Assembly (NCBI GenBank): GCA_005880755.1
Contig: VBGV01000242.1
Span: 1-10,191 of the forward strand
Direction of reading: 5' to 3'
DNA from: Chloroflexota bacterium
GTDB lineage: Bacteria; Chloroflexota; Dormibacteria; Dormibacterales; Dormibacteraceae
DNA: 10,191 nt
Shown: in pieces, positions 1-6,845 of the stretch
Numbering within the stretch: the stretch's first letter is position 1
Layout of the letters: each line of letters begins with the position of its first letter
The notes under the pieces: model-generated
What the model was told of the DNA's origin: nothing
Seen by the model: the letters and a program-made list of their open reading frames with translations, nothing else
Database searches by the model: none
Position numbers and translations under genes: made by a program

Positions 1-2
1 TG

Positions 3-74
3 GACCTCGAGGATCCCGAAACGCGGCTCAACCTCTCGGTTGCGCTCCGGGTCCAGTCCCTTTTGGGAATGTAG
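3..74 (+). CDS. C-terminal end of an upstream protein, possibly a PucR/CdaR-family transcriptional regulator (5' partial)
   Basis: Reading frame 3 is open from the window edge and ends at a TAG at 72-74. It gives 23 residues, beginning DLEDPETRLNLSVAL and ending in LLGM. The codons favour G/C at the third position like the real genes here, whereas the other two plus frames read as low-complexity peptides. The pattern 'DPETRLxLxxALRxxxLL' resembles the final helix of the PucR/CdaR C-terminal helix-turn-helix domain, where a 'dd.e.R..l..Al' stretch closes the protein. PucR-type regulators often control purine or other nitrogen catabolism, which would suit the position just upstream of glutamate synthase. 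Only 23 residues are visible, so the family call is weak; that this is the end of a coding region is more secure. Confidence 0.4.
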   Translation, partial: DLEDPETRLNLSVALRVQSLLGM

Positions 75-153
75 CAATCACATAACGATTTCGCGATTCT
101 TTTGGTAGCGGCGCACTAGCCCGAACAAGCGACGGCCGGTAGCCTTCGCCCCA
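75..153 (+). promoter_or_regulatory. Upstream region of the glutamate synthase gene, probable promoter location
   Basis: This short gap between the stop at 72-74 and the GTG at 154 is clearly richer in A+T over its first 35 bases than the surrounding DNA, as expected for a promoter. No convincing -35/-10 pair is present: the best match (TAGCAA at 72-77, GATTCT at 95-100, 17-base spacer) has only three matches in each hexamer. No Shine-Dalgarno sequence precedes the GTG. A TANNNT-type hexamer (TAGCCT, 140-145) lies 8 bases before the start codon, so a leaderless transcript is possible but unproven. Confidence 0.25.
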
Positions 154-3100
154 GTGCCCCCAGCGCTTTCTCGTTCGCGCCTCGCCTGGCCGGGGGATCT
201 CCCCGCCGGCCGCGCGGCCTGCGGCATGGGCTTTGTGTCCACTCCCGAGCTCGGGCATCAAGCCGTGGCCCTCGGGGTCCGCGCCCTCGCCCGTTTGGCG
301 CACCGCGGCGGCCTCGACGCGGACGGCAAGAGCGGCGACGGCGCGGGCCTGCTGATCCAGGCGCCGCAGCGCCTGCTCGGCGGGGCCTACGGCGTGGTCG
401 CGCTCTTCGAGTGGGACGAGCGCGGTCGCCAGGTGGTCGAGGAGTCGGTGGCCGCCGGCGGCATGCACCTCGTCGCATGGCGTGAGGTCCCCATCGACCT
501 GGACTCGCTCGGAGAGCGCGCCCGGGAGACGATGCCCGCGATCTGGCACGGCCTCGTCGAAGACCCCGGCATCGATGGGGACGAGTGGGAGCACCGCTTG
601 TACCTCGCGCGCCGGCGCGCCGAAAAAAGCGCTGAGTCGCAGGGGGTGCGTATGTACATCCCTTCATGCTCGAGCCGCACGCTGGTCTACAAAGGCCTGA
701 TGGCGGGCACGCGGCTCGCCGACTTCTACCTCGACCTGCGAGATGAGGCGTGCGAGAGCCGCCTCGCCGTCTTCCACCAGCGGTACTCGACCAACACCAT
801 GCCCGACTGGAGGCTCGCGCAGCCGTTCCGCATGCTGGCCCACAACGGCGAGATCAACACGGTCACCGGCAACCGCGCGTGGATGCGCGCGCGCGAGGCA
901 GAGCTCGAGCCAGAGCTCCGCGGCGCGATCTGGCCGGAGGGATCGGACTCTGCGTCGCTCGACAACGCGCTCGAGCTGCTCGTGCAGCGCGGCTGGGAGG
1001 TCAGCGAGGCGCTGATGAGCCTGGTGCCCGACGCATGGGAAGGTCGCGGCGACCTCGCCTCGGCGGTGCGCGACTTCTATCGCTACCAGTCGATCCGCTT
1101 CGAGCCCTGGGACGGCCCCGCGGCTCTCGCCTTCAGCGATGGCGTCGTCGTGGGTGCGGCGCTCGATCGCAACGGCCTGCGCCCGCTGCGCTGGCAGCGC
1201 ACCAGGGACGGCCTGGTCGCGGCGGCGTCGGAAGCGGGCGTGGTGACGATGGCGCCCGAAGACGTCGTCGAGCGCGGGCGGCTCGGACCCGGTCAGATGC
1301 TGCTCGTCGACACGCGCGACGGATCGCTGTTGCGCGACGCCGACGCCAAGGAACGGGCCGCCGGCCGCCACGACTACGCGCTGCTCGCCGACCGAGTCCT
1401 CGTCCCGGTGGAAAGACATCACGTCGACCTCGAGCCACTGGAGAATCTCGCCGCCCACCACGCGCTGCACGGCTGGGGCTTCGAGGACGTCAAGTTCGTG
1501 GTCGACGTCATGGCCGAGTCGGGCGCCGAGCCGGTCTGGTCGATGGGCGATGACATCCCCATCGCCGCGCTCGGACGCACGCCCCGCCGCGTCTACGGTT
1601 ACCTGAGGCAGCGCTTCGCGCAGGTCACGAACCCGGCGATCGACCCGCTGCGCGAGAAGGCGGTGATGTCCCTGCGCATGCTGCTGGGCGCGCGCCACCT
1701 GACGCTCGAGCCGGAAGGCGGCGCGGACCGCGAGCTTCTGCGGCGCCACCACCCGGCGGTGCCGACCGACGGCAAGTTGCTGGAACTTGAGTCTCCCGTG
1801 CTCGGAGCGGCTGAGCTCGCTCGTGTGCTCGAGGAAGCGGTGGTGCTCGACGCCACTTACGCGCCGGACGAATCGCTGCGCGATGCGCTGCTCCGACTGT
1901 GCCGCGAGGCGGAGGCGGCGACAGGCGTGATCGCGTTGAGCGACCGTCGGTCGGTGTGGCACCGGCTGCCGGTGCCGATGGCGCTCGCGGTCGGCGCGGT
2001 GCACTCGCACTTGCTCGCGGCCGGCAAGCGGATGGCGACCGACATCGTCGCCATCGCGGGCGACGCTGTCGACGTGCACGACGTCGCGTGCCTGATCACC
2101 ATCGGCGCCACCGCGGTGCATCCATACCTCGCGTTCGCGACGGTTGGCGACGAAGCGGCGCCTCGCTATCGCAAAGCGCTCGAGGCCGGGCTCCTGAAGG
2201 TGATGGCGAAGATGGGCATCTCCTGCGTCACGAGCTATCGGGGCGCCGAGGTGCTCGAGGCTCTTGGACTCGGCGCCGAGGTGATGGAGCTCTGCTTCCC
2301 CGCGGTGCCATCGCGCATCGGCGGCGCGGACCTGGACGACATCGAGCGCATGGCGCGCGCGCGACCCGAGGCCATGCCCGACCACGGACGCGTGCGCTTC
2401 CGCAAGGCAGGCGAGCACCACGCATACAACCCGCACGCGGTGAAGGTGGCGCAGAAGGCAGCCCAAACGGGCGACGCGGATGCATATCGCGAGTGGCGTC
2501 GCCTTTCGAGCATGAGCGAGCCGCAGTCGCTGCGCGAGCTGATGCGGATCAAGGAATGTACGCAGCCGGTTCCCGTCGACGAAGTGGAACCGGCGTCCGA
2601 GATCGTCAAGCGATTCGTCAGCACCGCGATGTCGCTGGGGGCTCTGTCTCCAGAGGCGCATGAGGCGCTCGCCATCGCGATGAACCAGGTCGGGGCTCGC
2701 TCCAACTCGGGCGAGGGAGGCGAGGACCCCGACATGTACGAGGACTTCAACGGCGTGCGACGCGACAATCGGGTCAAGCAGGTCGCGTCCGCGCGATTCG
2801 GTGTCACGCCGCGCTACCTGAAGCGCGCCGACGAGCTGGAGATCAAGATCGCCCAGGGTTCCAAGCCGGGCGAGGGTGGTCAGCTTCCGGGGCTCAAGGT
2901 CACGAGCCTGATCGCGCGCCTTCGCCACGCGCAGCCCGGCATGCAGCTGATCTCACCGCCGCCGCACCACGACATCTACTCGATCGAGGACCTGGCGCAG
3001 CTCATCCACGACCTCAAGACCGTCAACCCACGCGCACGGATCGGCGTGAAGCTGGTGTCGGAGGCCGGGGTCGGCACGATCGCTGCGGGCGTCGCCAAGG

Positions 3101-4368
3101 CGAAGGCCGACTACATCCTGCTTTCCGGCCACGACGGAGGCACGGGCGCGTCGCCCCTATCCTCGATCAAGAACGCCGGCGCGCCCTGGGAGCTGGGACT
3201 GGCGGAGGCGCAACAGGTCCTCGTCGCGAACCGTCTGCGCGAGCGCGTCACCCTGCGCACCGACGGCGGGCTGCGCAACGGGCGCGACATCGTGATCGCG
3301 GCGCTGCTCGGTGCCGAAGAGTTCGGTTTCGGCACCGGCGTGCTCGTCGCGCTCGGCTGCGATATGGCGCGGCAATGTCACCTCAACACGTGTCCGACCG
3401 GGATCGCCACGCAGAACGAAGAGCTGCGCGCCAAGTTCGAAGGACGGCCGGAGCACGTCGTCAACTACCTGTTCCTGATCGCCGAAGAGGTGCGCGAGCA
3501 CCTGGCGAAGCTGGGTTCCCGCACGCTGGATGAGATCGTCGGGCGGGTTGAGCTCCTCGAGCAGGACGAGCAATCGAAGCTCGACCTCTCCTACGTGCTG
3601 GCGACCACGGACGTGACCGTGGCGCGCCGGCGTCAGTGGGAGCGCAACGGCGAGTCGCCCACAGCCGCGCCACCTGAGGGCGAGATCGACAACTCGCAGC
3701 GCACGACCGGCGCCAACCTCTCGCGCGGCGAGCGCCGCCGGTACCGCGGCAGCGCGGGGCAGAGCTTTGGCGCCTTCCTCGATGAGGACGTCGAGCTCAC
3801 GCTGGAAGGCCAGGCCCAGGATTACGTTGGCAAAGGCATGGGCGGCGGAGTCATCGCCATCCAACCCTTCGCCGAGGACGCAGCGGACGAGCCGGTGCTC
3901 GCAGGCAACACGATCGCCTATGGCGCCACCGGCGGCAGGCTCTTCATCGCAGGGCGGGTCGGCGAGCGATTCTGCGTGCGCAACTCAGGCGCCGTGGCGG
4001 TCGTGGAAGGGGCCGGCGATCACTTCTGCGAATACATGACCGGCGGCATCGCGGTGGCACTGGGGCCGGTTGGCTGGAACGCAGGGGCCGGCATGACGGG
4101 CGGCATCGCCTATGCAGTCGAATGGAGGCAGCTCAACGCGGACAGCGTGGTGGCCCGCGAGGTGCCCGCCGAAGATGCTGCTGAGCTGCGCGCTTTGATC
4201 GAAGAGCATCACCGGCGCACCGGCAGCAAGGTCGCCGCCGCGATGCTCGCAGGCTGGGACGAGGCGCTCAGTCGCTTCCGCCAGATCGTGCCGGTGGCGG
4301 CAACCGCGCCGGCCGCCGCGGCCGCACCTGAAGAGGCACCGGAGCAGGCTCCGAAAACAGCGGCATAA
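154..4368 (+). CDS. gltB: Glutamate synthase large subunit (GltB-type, glutamine-hydrolysing, FMN and 3Fe-4S)
   Basis: This cytoplasmic enzyme transfers the amide nitrogen of glutamine to 2-oxoglutarate, giving two glutamates (GOGAT step of ammonia assimilation). The 1404 residues show the full family order. The class II amidotransferase domain (about 23-400) has nucleophile Cys23 in ACGMGF, HQRYSTNT at 208-215 and HNGEIN at 230-235. A central linker domain (about 430-760) contains DPLRE near 497. The FMN/synthase domain (about 811-1150) has SGEGGEDP at 852-859, SKPGEGG at 903-909 and SGHDGGTGASP near 990. Cysteines 1069, 1075 and 1080 form the C-x5-C-x4-C 3Fe-4S motif. The GXGXG domain (about 1185-1370) has GKGMGGG near 1226. 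The protein is slightly shorter than typical GltB (about 1480-1530) and ends in an Ala/Pro-rich tail. An in-frame TAG at 106-108 makes GTG 154 the only sensible start; the next Met (residue 25) would remove Cys23. The 22-residue leader fits the propeptide normally removed to expose the Cys. No gltD is adjacent, so the electron donor (NADPH via a distant GltD, or ferredoxin) cannot be decided here. Confidence 0.97.
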   Translation: MPPALSRSRLAWPGDLPAGRAACGMGFVSTPELGHQAVALGVRALARLAHRGGLDADGKSGDGAGLLIQAPQRLLGGAYGVVALFEWDERGRQVVEESVAAGGMHLVAWREVPIDLDSLGERARETMPAIWHGLVEDPGIDGDEWEHRLYLARRRAEKSAESQGVRMYIPSCSSRTLVYKGLMAGTRLADFYLDLRDEACESRLAVFHQRYSTNTMPDWRLAQPFRMLAHNGEINTVTGNRAWMRAREAELEPELRGAIWPEGSDSASLDNALELLVQRGWEVSEALMSLVPDAWEGRGDLASAVRDFYRYQSIRFEPWDGPAALAFSDGVVVGAALDRNGLRPLRWQRTRDGLVAAASEAGVVTMAPEDVVERGRLGPGQMLLVDTRDGSLLRDADAKERAAGRHDYALLADRVLVPVERHHVDLEPLENLAAHHALHGWGFEDVKFVVDVMAESGAEPVWSMGDDIPIAALGRTPRRVYGYLRQRFAQVTNPAIDPLREKAVMSLRMLLGARHLTLEPEGGADRELLRRHHPAVPTDGKLLELESPVLGAAELARVLEEAVVLDATYAPDESLRDALLRLCREAEAATGVIALSDRRSVWHRLPVPMALAVGAVHSHLLAAGKRMATDIVAIAGDAVDVHDVACLITIGATAVHPYLAFATVGDEAAPRYRKALEAGLLKVMAKMGISCVTSYRGAEVLEALGLGAEVMELCFPAVPSRIGGADLDDIERMARARPEAMPDHGRVRFRKAGEHHAYNPHAVKVAQKAAQTGDADAYREWRRLSSMSEPQSLRELMRIKECTQPVPVDEVEPASEIVKRFVSTAMSLGALSPEAHEALAIAMNQVGARSNSGEGGEDPDMYEDFNGVRRDNRVKQVASARFGVTPRYLKRADELEIKIAQGSKPGEGGQLPGLKVTSLIARLRHAQPGMQLISPPPHHDIYSIEDLAQLIHDLKTVNPRARIGVKLVSEAGVGTIAAGVAKAKADYILLSGHDGGTGASPLSSIKNAGAPWELGLAEAQQVLVANRLRERVTLRTDGGLRNGRDIVIAALLGAEEFGFGTGVLVALGCDMARQCHLNTCPTGIATQNEELRAKFEGRPEHVVNYLFLIAEEVREHLAKLGSRTLDEIVGRVELLEQDEQSKLDLSYVLATTDVTVARRRQWERNGESPTAAPPEGEIDNSQRTTGANLSRGERRRYRGSAGQSFGAFLDEDVELTLEGQAQDYVGKGMGGGVIAIQPFAEDAADEPVLAGNTIAYGATGGRLFIAGRVGERFCVRNSGAVAVVEGAGDHFCEYMTGGIAVALGPVGWNAGAGMTGGIAYAVEWRQLNADSVVAREVPAEDAAELRALIEEHHRRTGSKVAAAMLAGWDEALSRFRQIVPVAATAPAAAAAPEEAPEQAPKTAA

Positions 4369-4383
4369 CCTAAGCTGGGCGAC

Positions 4384-5274
4384 ATGAGGCGGCTGGCCGC
4401 TCTCCTGTTCCTTGTCGTCTCCGGATGCGGCTCAATTGGGTCGGTTCAGGCTCACAGCATCTCGCTCGCCTATAAGGCCGGCGACACGTACAAGTACACG
4501 CTGCACGCGGTGCTCGATTACACGATCGGCGCGGAGGGATTTTCGGTCCCGTTCAACCTCGACATGACCGGCAAAGAGACGATCACGGTGAAGTCAGTGG
4601 ACTCCAGCGGCACGGCGGACCTGACGATCTCCCTCACCGACATCTCGGTCAAGACCACGACCAACGGCACAACCAACACCACGACGACCACCACGCCGAC
4701 AAGCGTCGAGATGAAGGTCGCCTCCGACGGGCGGATCGTGAGCGTGAACGGAAGCACCTTCACCAACGGCTCCCTGCCCGGGCTCTCGGGAACGGAAGGC
4801 GGACTGATCACGGCGATCCTTCCCGACAAGCCGGTCAAGCCGGGCGACACGTGGACGAAGGACTACGACCAGGCCAACCCGATGGGCAAAGGATCGATCC
4901 ACGTCACGACCAAGAGCAAGTACCTGCGCGATGAGCAGGTCAAGAACGTCAACACGTCCGTGGTGCAGTCGAACATCGCGACGACCATCGACATCACGAT
5001 CGATATGTCCGCGATGGGCGGGCAGGGCGGAACGCCGCTGTTCCCGTCCACCGGCGGCGCCAGCGGAGTGCAGGGCCTGTCGATGAAGGGGACGACGACC
5101 TCCGACGTGACCTCGTGGATCGACTCGGGCGCCCGTCGCGTCGCCAAGACACACTCCACGGGCAAGGTCGACGCGACCATGACGCTCAACATGACCGCCG
5201 GCGGCACCACGCCGGGTCTGACGGGCCCGATCACTTTCAAGGGCACGCAGACCATGGACATGAACCCTGCCTGA
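4384..5274 (+). CDS. Putative secreted lipoprotein of unknown function
   Basis: The 296-residue protein begins with a short lipoprotein signal peptide: two Arg, a hydrophobic core, then the lipobox V-S-G-C with Cys15 as predicted lipidation site, so it should be anchored outside the membrane. The mature part is rich in Thr, Ser, Gly and Asp and alternates polar and hydrophobic residues (for example DLTISLTDISV), suggesting an all-beta fold. A Thr-rich stretch lies at about 91-107. The phrase LPDKPVKPGDTW (about 146-157) resembles the 'lp..pv.pGdtW' motif of secreted beta-sandwich proteins such as the DUF6263-like group; this is a tentative likeness only. The tail (TFKGTQTMDMN) looks like a closing strand. 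It starts 15 bp after gltB in the same direction, so co-transcription is likely, although nothing links the functions. No catalytic motif was recognised. Confidence 0.85.
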   Translation: MRRLAALLFLVVSGCGSIGSVQAHSISLAYKAGDTYKYTLHAVLDYTIGAEGFSVPFNLDMTGKETITVKSVDSSGTADLTISLTDISVKTTTNGTTNTTTTTTPTSVEMKVASDGRIVSVNGSTFTNGSLPGLSGTEGGLITAILPDKPVKPGDTWTKDYDQANPMGKGSIHVTTKSKYLRDEQVKNVNTSVVQSNIATTIDITIDMSAMGGQGGTPLFPSTGGASGVQGLSMKGTTTSDVTSWIDSGARRVAKTHSTGKVDATMTLNMTAGGTTPGLTGPITFKGTQTMDMNPA

Positions 5275-5959
5275 CGTCGACGCGATCCGCGGCGCTCTCG
5301 AAACCGAGCGCAGGATCGAGCAGGAGTTCGTCGAGACAGCGCGCCGGTCTGAGACCGCGCCCAAGGGCTGGCCGGCTTCGCTCCTCATGTTTCACCTCGG
5401 CATGTGGCGCGAGCGGTTCCTCAACGCCCTGGTCGAAGTCAGCGAAGGCCGGCCCTACTCGCCGCCACCGGAAGACATCGATAAGTTCAACGAAGCAGAG
5501 TTGGCGCGCGGGATCGGCACGCCCCTGACCGACGCCGGCTCGAGGTCGGACCATCTCTTCGGAGAGATCCTCGAGATCTACCAACAGGTCGGCCACGCTC
5601 CATTTCAGTGGTATCTCGCCAGAACGACAACCGAGGCGGTCCTTCGCAACAGCTACACACACCCGCGCATGCACCTGCACGCATACCTTCTCGAGAACGG
5701 CGATGTCGAGGCAGCGCATCGATTGTTCGAGGAGGCCGCGGCGGAGATGCGCGCGGTCGCCGCGCCGCCCATCGTGCTGGGCGCGGTCCTCTACAACCTG
5801 GCCTGCACGAGGTCTGCCCAGGGCAGGCTGCCCGAAGCCATCGACCTCATCGCGGAATCACTGCCGATGCGGCCCGACATGAAGGATGCGGCCGCCTCGG
5901 ATCCTGGCCTGGCACTTCTCCGTGACGATCCGCGGTTTCAGGAGCTGATCAAGACCTAG
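5267..5959 (+). CDS. DinB/DfsB-like helical-bundle protein with C-terminal TPR 'end-of-group' domain; start uncertain
   Basis: The first standard start is ATG 5387 (190 residues). The same frame is open back to a TGA at 5261-5263, and the extra codons are G/C-ending and encode an amphipathic helix (DAIRGALETERRIEQEF) followed by GWPASLLMFHLGMW. In DinB/DfsB proteins, helix 1 precedes a 'W....hl..W' motif, so starting at 5387 would remove helix 1. The only near-start codon in the extension is CTG 5267, with TGGA 8 bases upstream; it would overlap the lipoprotein stop and give 230 residues. The bundle part has candidate metal-binding His at 43, 132 and 136 (numbered from CTG) and a DKFNE motif typical of the DfsB/DUF1706 group. 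The last 90 residues contain YNLAC, a G-x-x-x-EAI repeat and a DPGL...DDPRFQEL ending, the signature of TPR end-of-group domains. No signal peptide is seen, so it is probably cytoplasmic. The biochemical role is unknown. It ends 11 bp inside the convergent oxidoreductase gene. Confidence 0.75.
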   Translation: MPDVDAIRGALETERRIEQEFVETARRSETAPKGWPASLLMFHLGMWRERFLNALVEVSEGRPYSPPPEDIDKFNEAELARGIGTPLTDAGSRSDHLFGEILEIYQQVGHAPFQWYLARTTTEAVLRNSYTHPRMHLHAYLLENGDVEAAHRLFEEAAAEMRAVAAPPIVLGAVLYNLACTRSAQGRLPEAIDLIAESLPMRPDMKDAAASDPGLALLRDDPRFQELIKT

Positions 5960-6845
5960 CTGATTCGGCGATGCGGTCAAGTACCCGCATGTTGGCGATC
6001 GATTCCTTGACCGGGATGGCCACGGGCTTGTTCTCGAGAACACTGACCCCAAATGACTCGACCATCAGCTGGTACGGGTCGTGCGGATCGCGGTACGCGC
6101 TGAACGGGCGCTCCCTGCGATGGATGCCGCCGTCCGCCACCACCGTCAGGTTCTGCGCCCCTTCCGGCGCCTCAAGGCTGGCCCATATGGACGCGGTCCG
6201 ATTGTCAGTGAATGTGAGCAGTCCGGTGATCGTCATGTCGACCCCCCGTACGATCCGCGCTCGCGCGAGGACCTCGACAGGCTCGCCGAGGATCCACCGC
6301 GAAACGCTGACCGTGTAGCAACCGACATCGAGCAGTGCGCCGCCGCCAAACGGTTCCTGCAGCCTGATGTCGTCGGCGTCTTTGACCGTGAATCCGAAGC
6401 TCGCCTCCACGTGGACCGGATCGCGCAGCTGCTCGACAAAGGCTCGCATGGCGGGATGAAACCGGTACATGAACGCTTCCATCAGGTGCTTGCCCGAGGC
6501 CGTTGCCGCGGCCGCCATCTCCTCCGCCTCGGTCGCGTTCATCGCGAGCGGCTTTTCGCACAACACGTGCTTGCCCGCCTGGAACGCTCGCAGCGTCCAC
6601 TCCTTGTGCAGGTGGTTGGGCAGCGGGTTGTAGACGACATCGACCTCCGGGTCGGCGAGCAGCGCCTCGTACGACTCGATCACCCGGGCGTCGGGGTAGG
6701 GCGCAAGCATCTCGCGCGCTCGCTCCGGGCTGCGACTCGCCATGGCCACGAGCCGACCGTTGCCGGAAGCCGCAATCGCCGCGAGCACCGCGCGGCGGGC
6801 AATGTCCGCCGCCCCGAGCACACCCCAGCCGAGATGCTCGGCTAT
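5949..6845 (-). CDS. Gfo/Idh/MocA-family NAD(P)-dependent sugar oxidoreductase (dihydrodiol/xylose dehydrogenase-like)
   Basis: Members oxidise or reduce a sugar or polyol carbon using NAD(P). The N-terminal Rossmann fold begins WGVLGAADIARRAV, with the glycine-rich loop right after strand 1. Numbered from the proposed start, EKP is at 97-99 (Lys98 catalytic in the family), MEAFMYRFHP at about 122-131, and GGALLDVGCY at about 168-177, placing Tyr177 where many relatives have His. The EAFMYRFHP and DVGCY motifs are typical of the trans-dihydrodiol dehydrogenase / D-xylose dehydrogenase / glucose-fructose oxidoreductase branch. At about 298 residues it is a little short for the family (about 320-350). 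The frame is open to ATG 6956, but those 37 codons encode an Arg/Gly-rich shadow of the upstream gene. A clean GGAGG (plus-strand complement 6853-6857) sits 7 bases before an ATA codon at 6845-6843 that overlaps the upstream TAG. GTG 6821 is the first standard alternative but would cut into strand 1. It is the last gene of the minus-strand operon; the substrate is unknown. Confidence 0.9.
   Translation of the reverse strand: MAEHLGWGVLGAADIARRAVLAAIAASGNGRLVAMASRSPERAREMLAPYPDARVIESYEALLADPEVDVVYNPLPNHLHKEWTLRAFQAGKHVLCEKPLAMNATEAEEMAAAATASGKHLMEAFMYRFHPAMRAFVEQLRDPVHVEASFGFTVKDADDIRLQEPFGGGALLDVGCYTVSVSRWILGEPVEVLARARIVRGVDMTITGLLTFTDNRTASIWASLEAPEGAQNLTVVADGGIHRRERPFSAYRDPHDPYQLMVESFGVSVLENKPVAIPVKESIANMRVLDRIAESARS

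Noticed and set aside
664..2928. Long antisense open frame (754 codons) opposite glutamate synthase
   Set aside because: The translation is His/Arg-rich with no domain and exactly shadows conserved gltB codons; GC-rich DNA produces such long antisense frames.
4651..4702. ACC/ACG-rich stretch as a microsatellite or CRISPR-like repeat
   Set aside because: Repeat units are irregular and in frame, encoding a Thr-rich protein segment; there are no spacers.
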